From: Streptomyces canus
GTDB lineage: Bacteria; Actinomycetota; Actinomycetes; Streptomycetales; Streptomycetaceae
Assembly: GCF_041435015.1 (NCBI RefSeq)
Contig: NZ_CP107989.1
Coordinates: forward strand, 3,100,001-3,164,000
Direction of reading: 5' to 3'
Length of the DNA stretch: 64,000 bases
Positions within the stretch are counted from its first letter, which is position 1. The number at the start of each line of letters is the position of its first letter. A program made the position numbers and the translations under genes. Of this stretch, positions 57,945 through 64,000 are shown one piece after another. Below the pieces are notes generated by a model. The model saw only the letters and a list, made by a program, of their open reading frames with translations. It searched no databases and was not told the DNA's origin.

Positions 57945-60184
57945 CAGACGGGCTCCCCGTACTGGATGCCCCGGCCGTTGGTGGCGATGTAGACGCGGCC
58001 GTACAGCCGCGGGTCGGCGGCGATGGTCGCGCCGATCCAACCCCACTGGTGCCGGTCGTCGTTGACGCGCACCCAGGTCTTCGCGCCGTCGTCGGAGCGG
58101 TACACGCCGGTGATCGCCTCCGTGGCGCCGACCATGTAGATCGCCGGGTGGTCGGCGCCCTTGGCCGCCTTTCCGAAGGCGAGGGTGTGCGAGGCCCAGC
58201 AGCTGGTGAGCTTGGTGAAGGTCGCTCCGCCGTCGGTGGACCGGTACAGGCCGTTCGTCTTGGTGCTGAGCCACAGGTCGCCGGAGCGCCCAGGGGCCGC
58301 CGTCAACTGGAACTGGCTGTCGCCGGAGGGCAGTCCGCTCGCGCGGCCGGTGAAGGTGAGGCCGCCGTCCGTGCTGGCGAACAGGGTGCCGGTGTCGGTG
58401 TCGTACGCGTAGAAGCGCGTCGGGTCGGCGGGGTCGGCGAGCGGGGTGGCGCCCTTGGGGTAGGTGGAGACCTCCGACCAGCTCGCTCCGTTGTCCGTGG
58501 AGCGCTGGGCGGAGTACTTGGTGCCGTCCCAGTGCACGAAGGTCCACAGCAGCACGCTGCCGTCGCTGTTGGTGGCGATCGGCCCCGGCGCGTCCTTGGC
58601 GAGGGCGGGCTGGGCCGCGAAGGGCGCCCAGGACTTGCCGCCGTCGTTCGAGAAGGCGCCGTTGCCGTGGTCGCCGAAGCCCGTGCGGACGACGTACGCC
58701 GGCCGGGCCGCGGCCTGCGCGAGGCCCGTCGCCGAACCGAACACGGGGTTGCTCGCCATGCCCCGCGACGGCGACGCCGTGAGCCGCTCGTGGTACATCA
58801 CCCCGACGTCCCCGAGACCGCTGAGCAGGTGCGCCTCCCCGGTCGGGGGCGAGATCAGCATGCGTACGGAGGTCTCCTCGAGGCCGCGGATCTGCGGCGC
58901 CCAGTGCTTGAGGTCCCGGGTGCCGTAGAGGGTGGCGCCAGTGCCGTGGACGATGTGCTTCGAGTCGTACGGATCGACGGCGAGGGCCTGGATCCACCAG
59001 CCGAACTTGGGCGCGTCGGCCCCGAAGGTGAGGAACGGGGTCTCGGACACGTCGAGGACCGCGGACTCCTTGAGGGAGGTCCAGGTGCGTCCGCCGTTCG
59101 TGCTCCGGTACAGGGTGTCGACGGCCGCCCAGCGGTTGTTGGTGGAGACGACGACCGTGCCGGGCCTGCGGGCGTCGACGGCGACTCCGCCGTACCCGAA
59201 GGTGTCGGCGGAGCCTCCCCCACTCTCGGCTTCGCTCGAGCGGGAGGTGCCCCCAGCCGTCGTCCCGCCGGGCTTCACGGGCGTGACGTCGGTCCACTTG
59301 CCGCTCGCCGTGGCCAGCTTGTGCACACTGCCGTCGGACTGTCCGTTGGGGCCGGGTGCGTTGGCGTAGGTGACGTACAGCTCGCGAGTGTGGCAGTCGT
59401 AGGCGGCCCGGATCGGCACCTTCGCGGCGGCACCGGAGGGCTGCGCGGGGACGGCTTCCCAGGTGGCCCCGTCGACGGTGCGGTACAGGTTGGCAGCGGT
59501 GCCGTCCGAGTCGCCCCAGCCGGCGTAGACGCTGCGGCCCACGGCGACGAGGAGGGTGATGCCCTGGCCGGTGGCGCTCGGGGTGGCCGGGAAGCTCACC
59601 GCCTTCCAGGTCGCGCCCCGGTCCGTGGACTTGAGCAGCCCGTCGTGTCGGGTCCCCAGCCACAGCGTGTCGCTGTCCCGCGGATCGACGAGCAGCCGCT
59701 CACCCGCCCCCCGCCCGTCCTCGTTCCCACCGAGCTTCACGGTGAGATCGGTACGGGCCCAGGTGGCGCCACGGTCCTCGGACCGCAGGACCGCCCCGTT
59801 TCCGGCCCAGGACTGGGCGTAGGCACCGAGGGACAGATACACCCGGTTCGGGTGAGCGGGATCGACGGCGATGGCCTCGACCCCGAGGAGGTTCCAGTCG
59901 TCCCACCCGAGATCGTCGTTGAGCGGAGTCCAGCGCGCGCTCCGGTCGTCCCAGCGATAGGCCCCGCCGATGTCGGTACGGGCGTAGGCGAGCCCCCGCA
60001 CGGTGGGATGGAAGAGCACACCGGTGACGAATCCGGTGCCACCGATGACGGCGGTGCGCCAGCGGTAGGTGGGGGTGACCGAGGCGGCTTCCGCACGCCC
60101 TTGGAGGGAAGGAACGGTGGTGAGCGCGGCGGCAGCCGCGGTCCCGGCCAGAACAGCACGCCGGCTCAGCCTGGACGTAAGCAT
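57944..60184 (-). CDS. Tat-exported GH74 xyloglucanase (746 aa)
   Basis: Two seven-bladed propellers rich in BNR-like repeats (LRSEDRGATWARTDL, LKSTDRGATWKAV, LYRSTDGGATFTKL). The first catalytic Asp is Asp71 in ARTDIGGAYRW, the strongest GH74 signature. The N-terminus SRLSRRAVLAGTAAAAALTT is a Tat signal. There is no carbohydrate-binding module. An insertion near 59213-59257 adds TSRSSEAESGGG in frame and corresponds to a repeated Streptomyces hairpin element. It cleaves the xyloglucan backbone outside the cell. Confidence 0.92.
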   Translation of the reverse strand: MLTSRLSRRAVLAGTAAAAALTTVPSLQGRAEAASVTPTYRWRTAVIGGTGFVTGVLFHPTVRGLAYARTDIGGAYRWDDRSARWTPLNDDLGWDDWNLLGVEAIAVDPAHPNRVYLSLGAYAQSWAGNGAVLRSEDRGATWARTDLTVKLGGNEDGRGAGERLLVDPRDSDTLWLGTRHDGLLKSTDRGATWKAVSFPATPSATGQGITLLVAVGRSVYAGWGDSDGTAANLYRTVDGATWEAVPAQPSGAAAKVPIRAAYDCHTRELYVTYANAPGPNGQSDGSVHKLATASGKWTDVTPVKPGGTTAGGTSRSSEAESGGGSADTFGYGGVAVDARRPGTVVVSTNNRWAAVDTLYRSTNGGRTWTSLKESAVLDVSETPFLTFGADAPKFGWWIQALAVDPYDSKHIVHGTGATLYGTRDLKHWAPQIRGLEETSVRMLISPPTGEAHLLSGLGDVGVMYHERLTASPSRGMASNPVFGSATGLAQAAARPAYVVRTGFGDHGNGAFSNDGGKSWAPFAAQPALAKDAPGPIATNSDGSVLLWTFVHWDGTKYSAQRSTDNGASWSEVSTYPKGATPLADPADPTRFYAYDTDTGTLFASTDGGLTFTGRASGLPSGDSQFQLTAAPGRSGDLWLSTKTNGLYRSTDGGATFTKLTSCWASHTLAFGKAAKGADHPAIYMVGATEAITGVYRSDDGAKTWVRVNDDRHQWGWIGATIAADPRLYGRVYIATNGRGIQYGEPV
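59213..59257. repeat. Streptomyces dispersed hairpin element inside GH74
   Basis: CCTCCCCCACTCTCGGCTTC begins a ~45-base sequence (59213-59257) with internal symmetry (CTCTCGGCTTCGCTCGAG). I recall this motif as a common dispersed repeat in Streptomyces genomes. Here it lies in frame within coding sequence. Confidence 0.65.
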
Positions 60185-60307
60185 GACAAACCTCGCTCTG
60201 AACTAAGGGGAAGTAAGCCCACTAAGGGGCGCGGGGAACTGCGCGCCCAGCCACAACGGACTCGCGGCCGCCGTCCGACAGAACCACCCCTCCGGGATGG
60301 CGAACGG
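60185..60307. other. Gap between permease and GH74 genes with an intergenic repeat
   Basis: 123 bases. It includes AGGGGCGCGGGGAACTGCGC (60225-60244), then GCCC and AGCCACAACGGA, a widespread Streptomyces intergenic motif with stem GGGCGC/GCGCCC. No operator like those at 49 kb is present. Read-through from the importer genes is likely but a local promoter cannot be excluded. Confidence 0.6.
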
Positions 60308-61234
60308 TCAGCCCTTCACCGCACCCGTCAACATGCCCTTCTTGAAGTGCCGCTGGACGAACGGAGAAGCAACCGCGACAGGAATCAACGCCAGCACCAT
60401 GACCGCCATCTGCAATCCCAGCGCCGACAACTGCCCCGTACGCACCGCCTGCTGAAGCCCCGTGGGGTTCGCCGTGTTCTTCTGGACCAGCTGAATGAGC
60501 ACGTTCTGCAACGGCATCATGTCCTGGTCGCTGAGATAGATGGACGCGTTGAACCAGGCACTCCAGTACCCGACCGCGTAGAACAGCGAGATCACGGCCA
60601 GCACGGCCCGTGACAGCGGCATGATGATGGTCAGCAGGATCCGCAGGTCACCGGCCCCGTCGATGCGCGCGGACTCGGTGAGCTCGGGTGAGATGCCCAT
60701 GAAGAAGGCCCGCAGCACGAGGATGTTGAAGACGCTGACCGCGCTCGGCAGGATCAGCGACAGATAGGTGTCGGTGAGTCCCAGCGACTGCACGAGCAGG
60801 TACGTCGGGATGAGCCCGGCGCCGAAGAACATCGTCGCCATCATGATGACCAGGAAGAGCCGGTGTCCCAGACTCCCCGGCCGCGACAGACCGTAGGCCG
60901 CCAGCACCGACACCGCCATGGAGAACACCGTGCCGGTGAGCGTGACCCCGACCGAGACCATGATGGCCCGGCTGACCTGGCCACCGCTGAGCAGTTCGGT
61001 GTAGTTGACGAAGGTGATGCCCTGGGGGATCACGACCAGGCCGCCGACCCGGTCGATCACCGGTTTCGGGGACAGGCTGGTGACGATCACGATCCACAGC
61101 GGGCCGAGCACCCCCAGGCAGCACAGCGCGAGGAAGCCGCTCTTCGCGGTGATGCCGGCCTTGCTGGGCGGCTCTTCCCACACCGGGCGGGCGGGGGCCT
61201 TGAGACTGCGGACGAGCTGCGTGTTGAGGCTCAT
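60308..61234 (-). CDS. Carbohydrate ABC transporter permease 2 (308 aa)
   Basis: About six membrane helices (LALCCLGVLGPLWIVIVTSL, VGVTLTGTVFSMAVSVLAAYG, LFLVIMMATMFFGAGLIPTY) and the permease EAA loop ESARIDGAGDLRILLTIIMP. It is the MalG/LplC-type subunit of a sugar importer. Its ATG overlaps the stop of permease 1 (ATGA). The energising ATPase is not encoded nearby; Streptomyces usually uses a shared MsiK (family knowledge). Confidence 0.93.
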   Translation of the reverse strand: MSLNTQLVRSLKAPARPVWEEPPSKAGITAKSGFLALCCLGVLGPLWIVIVTSLSPKPVIDRVGGLVVIPQGITFVNYTELLSGGQVSRAIMVSVGVTLTGTVFSMAVSVLAAYGLSRPGSLGHRLFLVIMMATMFFGAGLIPTYLLVQSLGLTDTYLSLILPSAVSVFNILVLRAFFMGISPELTESARIDGAGDLRILLTIIMPLSRAVLAVISLFYAVGYWSAWFNASIYLSDQDMMPLQNVLIQLVQKNTANPTGLQQAVRTGQLSALGLQMAVMVLALIPVAVASPFVQRHFKKGMLTGAVKG

Positions 61235-62280
61235 TTCTGGTACACCCCCTGCTCGCCGAGCAGGTGCGCGAACTTGTTCGCACCCAGCACGAGGCAGATT
61301 CCTATGACTCCCTTGACGAGGCCGACCGCGGCCGCGTAGCTGAAGTCGCCGTTCTGGATACCCATGTTCCACACATAGGTGTCGAGGACCTCGCTGACCC
61401 CCACGCCGACCGCGTCCCGCTGGAGCAGGAACTGCTCGAAGCCGACGCTGAGCGCGTCGCCCACCCTGAGGACCAGCAGCAGCGCGATCACCGGGCGCAG
61501 CGCGGGCAGCGTGACGTGCCACATGCGCCGCCAGCGCCCGGCGCCGTCCATCGCGGCGGCCTCGTACAGGTCGGTGCTGACCGCGGCCAGCGCGGCGAGG
61601 AAGACGATGATCCCCCAGCCGGCGTCCTTCCACACGGCCTGCGCGGTGACCAGGTACTTGAACAGGCCCGCGTTGGTCATCAGGTCGAAGCCGCTCCAGC
61701 CGTGGTCCTCCAGGGTCTGGGCGATGATGCCCGCGCCGCCGAAGATCTGCTGGAAGACGGTGACGACGAGGACCCACGAGAAGAAGTGCGGCAGATACAT
61801 GATCGCCTGCGCCACGGCCCGGACCCGGGGCCGGATCACACTGTTGATGAGCAGCGCGAGGGCGATGGGGATCGGGAAGAACAGCACCAGCTGAAGCACG
61901 AACAGCATGATGGTGTTCTTCGCGGCGCCCCAGAACAGCGGGTCGTCGATCATCCGCGAGAACTGCTCGACGCCGACCCAGGGGCTGTGGAAGATCGCGG
62001 TGACGCCATTGCTGGAGACGTAGGGGTCGTAGTCCTGGAAGGCGACGACGTTGCCCAGCAGCGGGACGTAGTTGAAGAGCAGGAGCAGGAGGATGACGGG
62101 CAGCGTCATCAGGATGAGCGTACGGTCGCGGCGCAGCCGGACCCGGAAGGGGACCTTGCCCGCCTTGCCCGCCTTGCGCGGCACCCGCGCCTCCGCCGCG
62201 GCGGCGACCGCGGCCGTCGGTTCCTCGACGGCCGCGGGGGGACGAGTCCCGTCAGGCCTGCTCCCGGCCGTGATGGACAT
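61231..62280 (-). CDS. Carbohydrate ABC transporter permease 1 (349 aa)
   Basis: MalF/LplB-type permease with six helices (LILMTLPVILLLLLFNYVPL, TIMLFVLQLVLFFPIPIALALL, AIMYLPHFFSWVLVVTVF) and the loop EAAAMDGAGRWRRMWHVTLP. The N-terminal ~50 residues are Pro/Ala/Lys-rich and cytoplasmic. ATG 62280 overlaps the solute-binding-protein stop (TGATG). It forms the channel with permease 2. Confidence 0.93.
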   Translation of the reverse strand: MSITAGSRPDGTRPPAAVEEPTAAVAAAAEARVPRKAGKAGKVPFRVRLRRDRTLILMTLPVILLLLLFNYVPLLGNVVAFQDYDPYVSSNGVTAIFHSPWVGVEQFSRMIDDPLFWGAAKNTIMLFVLQLVLFFPIPIALALLINSVIRPRVRAVAQAIMYLPHFFSWVLVVTVFQQIFGGAGIIAQTLEDHGWSGFDLMTNAGLFKYLVTAQAVWKDAGWGIIVFLAALAAVSTDLYEAAAMDGAGRWRRMWHVTLPALRPVIALLLVLRVGDALSVGFEQFLLQRDAVGVGVSEVLDTYVWNMGIQNGDFSYAAAVGLVKGVIGICLVLGANKFAHLLGEQGVYQK

Positions 62281-63968
62281 CAGTTGGCGCTGCCGTTCTT
62301 GTCGATGAGCTGCTTGTACCAGTCGCGCAGCTTGTCGCCGCCGGAGGACTTCCACGTGGAGATGGCGGCCTGCACATCGGACAGCTTGCGGTTGCCGCGC
62401 ACGTAGTCGATCTCCAGCTGCTCGAACTGGCTGGAGAGGTTGGCCCAGCGGGTCGGCTCGACGATGTTCATGCCGAAGGTGGACGTCTTCTTCATGAAGG
62501 CCCCCATCCGCTGCTGCCACTCGACCTGCTTGCGGGCGACCTCGGGGAGGTCGGGGTGGGCGTAGTAGGCGGCCGGTGCGGCCAGCATGACCCAGGCGTT
62601 GAGCACCTCGGAGTTGCCCAGGTCGTTCTTGACCGGGACGCCGTCCTTGACGGTGTAGTGGGTGCCCTCGACGCCGTAGTCGACGAGCATCCGCTCCTTG
62701 GTGCCGTAGGGCGCGGCCGAGAAGTTGGCTGCGGCCAGCGCGTTCTCGATCGTCGCTTTCGAGGCGCCCTTGCGGATCAGCGACCAGATGGTGGCGGGCG
62801 AGGAGGCGTACAGCTTCGGGTTGCCGCCGTCCGCGCCGAAGAGGTCCATGGCGTCGATCACGAGGTCCGGGTTGGACTGGGCCTGTTCGGAGGCCTTCCC
62901 GTACCAGTCGGCGATGTTGGTGTTCCAGACCAGGATCTGTCCGGCGGTGAAGCGCTGGCCCGCGTCGCCCGTGCGTGCCTTGTCGTCGGGGTGGACCACG
63001 CCCGCGTCGAACAGCTTGCGGACCCACTCCAGGGCTTCCAGGTACTCGGGCTGCTCGATGCGGTACGTCAGCTTGCCGTCGGACCCGATGTCCCAGCCGA
63101 TCGACCCGGAGCCGCGGACGCCGAAGAAGCTCCACGCCGACCAGGTCATGTCACCGCAGGCCCACACCTTGGCCTTGGAACTGGTGGCCTCCTTGGCCCA
63201 ACTGAGGAACTCGTCGGCCGACTTGGGTACCGAGTAGCCCTTCTTGTCGAAGAGGTCCTTGCGGTACAGGGGCGCGATCCAGTTCGCGGTGGCGGCGGGC
63301 ATCGGTATGCCGCGCAGCGCGCCGCCGAAGATGCCCATGCGCCAGGCGTCGGAGGGGATCGCGGCCAGGTTCGGGTACTTCTTGACCTTGTCGCCCGCCA
63401 GGTAGGGGCCGAGGTCCATGAACTTCGCGGTGACCGCGTTCGCGATCTTGCCGACCAGTTCCCAGCTCGGCACGACCACCATGTCGGGAATGGAGCTGGA
63501 GGCCAGGACGGCGCCCAGCTTCTGGCCATAGGTGTTGCCGTCCTGGTTCTGCCAGGTGACCTTCGTGCCCGCCGCCGCGTCCAGCGCCGTGTAGTAGGCG
63601 CAGCCGGCCTTCGGCGGGGAGCCCCAGAACGGGGACATGACCTTGAAGGGGGCGCCGGTGCCGAGCTTCTCCGGGACCGAGGCCTTGAGGGCCGCGAGGT
63701 CGACCTTGCCGGTGTAGCCGGCGGCCGAGCCGTTCTTGGACGGCAGGTCCGGGTTCGCGACCGTGCTGGCGACGAACGCCGGGAGCAGCTTGTCCGCGGC
63801 CTTGCCCGACGTGGTCCCTTCGCGCTCGCCGCTGTCCGAGCCGCCACAGGCGGCAAGCAGCGGCATCCCGCCCGCCACCGCTGCGGTGGCGACCGCGGTG
63901 GAGGCGAGGAAGCTTCTCCGGCTCGGCCCGGAAGGACCGGAGGAGGGGGCAGCGGCGTTCGGCGTCAT
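62280..63968 (-). CDS. ABC sugar-binding lipoprotein (562 aa)
   Basis: Signal region SRRSFLASTAVATAAVAGG followed by lipobox LLAACG: a lipid-anchored solute-binding protein with twin-arginine-like residues. The mature part is of the extracellular solute-binding type 1 (LplA-like; large for the family at 562 residues), with GAPFKVMSPFWGSPPKAGCA and WAYGDMTW-like VWACGDMTWSAWSFFGVRGS. It delivers oligosaccharides to the permeases. It is the first gene of the visible operon; the promoter lies beyond the right edge or in the last 32 bases. Confidence 0.93.
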   Translation of the reverse strand: MTPNAAAPSSGPSGPSRRSFLASTAVATAAVAGGMPLLAACGGSDSGEREGTTSGKAADKLLPAFVASTVANPDLPSKNGSAAGYTGKVDLAALKASVPEKLGTGAPFKVMSPFWGSPPKAGCAYYTALDAAAGTKVTWQNQDGNTYGQKLGAVLASSSIPDMVVVPSWELVGKIANAVTAKFMDLGPYLAGDKVKKYPNLAAIPSDAWRMGIFGGALRGIPMPAATANWIAPLYRKDLFDKKGYSVPKSADEFLSWAKEATSSKAKVWACGDMTWSAWSFFGVRGSGSIGWDIGSDGKLTYRIEQPEYLEALEWVRKLFDAGVVHPDDKARTGDAGQRFTAGQILVWNTNIADWYGKASEQAQSNPDLVIDAMDLFGADGGNPKLYASSPATIWSLIRKGASKATIENALAAANFSAAPYGTKERMLVDYGVEGTHYTVKDGVPVKNDLGNSEVLNAWVMLAAPAAYYAHPDLPEVARKQVEWQQRMGAFMKKTSTFGMNIVEPTRWANLSSQFEQLEIDYVRGNRKLSDVQAAISTWKSSGGDKLRDWYKQLIDKNGSAN

Positions 63969-64000
63969 TGCGTCAACCCTTCATGGCGCACCAGGACACC

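Noticed and set aside
55962..59663. A 1233-codon frame joining GH42 to upstream sequence
   Set aside because: The upstream part is another frame of the GH74 gene; GH42 starts at 57944.

Overview
The window is high-GC DNA with strong G/C third-codon bias, GTG starts and many 4-base ATGA overlaps. Gene content and order point to a Streptomyces chromosome: an ESX-type secretion locus next to ribF, truB, rbfA, infB, nusA, rimP, proS, ispG, rseP and dxr. No rRNA, tRNA or CRISPR array was recognised.

1-22.3 kb is one side of a type VII secretion (T7SS/ESX) locus. It holds the WXG100 pair (esxA/esxB), EccB, EccE, two membrane-anchored mycosins, a PPE-like glycine-rich substrate, EspC-like small proteins, a large DUF6571-like substrate, several lipoproteins, a frameshifted T7SS-associated gene and a proline-rich MinD/ParA-type ATPase resembling EspI. 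The core ATPase EccC and membrane channel EccD are absent here and may lie left of base 1. Perfect hairpins divide the locus into separate transcription units, with esxA-esxB on its own.

22.3-34.7 kb is the conserved translation/transcription cluster on the minus strand: rimP-nusA-ylxR-infB-(DUF503)-rbfA-truB, then ribF. Between truB and ribF lies a 1322-residue protein with a trypsin-like domain whose catalytic Ser position is Ala, joined to a STAND/NACHT-like NTPase and a long helical C-terminus. Its N-terminus carries a nested 14/42-residue tandem repeat.

34.8-47.6 kb holds a small lipoprotein, a DUF4439 ferritin-like protein, an aminoglycoside-phosphotransferase-fold protein lacking the catalytic residues, proS, three GNAT-type acetyltransferases, and the isoprenoid/site-2-protease block dxr-rseP-ispG. 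A decayed serine-recombinase fragment interrupts that block. An acyl-CoA dehydrogenase follows. The 47.6-49.2 kb gap is G-rich and non-coding, made of tandem repeats and a large inverted repeat.

49-64 kb looks like a xyloglucan utilisation locus. It has a LacI-type regulator with palindromic operators, a GH31 alpha-xylosidase-like enzyme, secreted GH12 and Tat-exported GH74 endo-xyloglucanases, intracellular GH95, GH42 and GH31 exo-enzymes, and a carbohydrate ABC importer (lipoprotein plus two permeases, no ATPase). The proposed flow is secreted cleavage of the polymer, import of oligosaccharides, then removal of fucose-, galactose- and xylose-type branches inside the cell. A secreted chorismate mutase sits unexpectedly at the 3' end of this operon.
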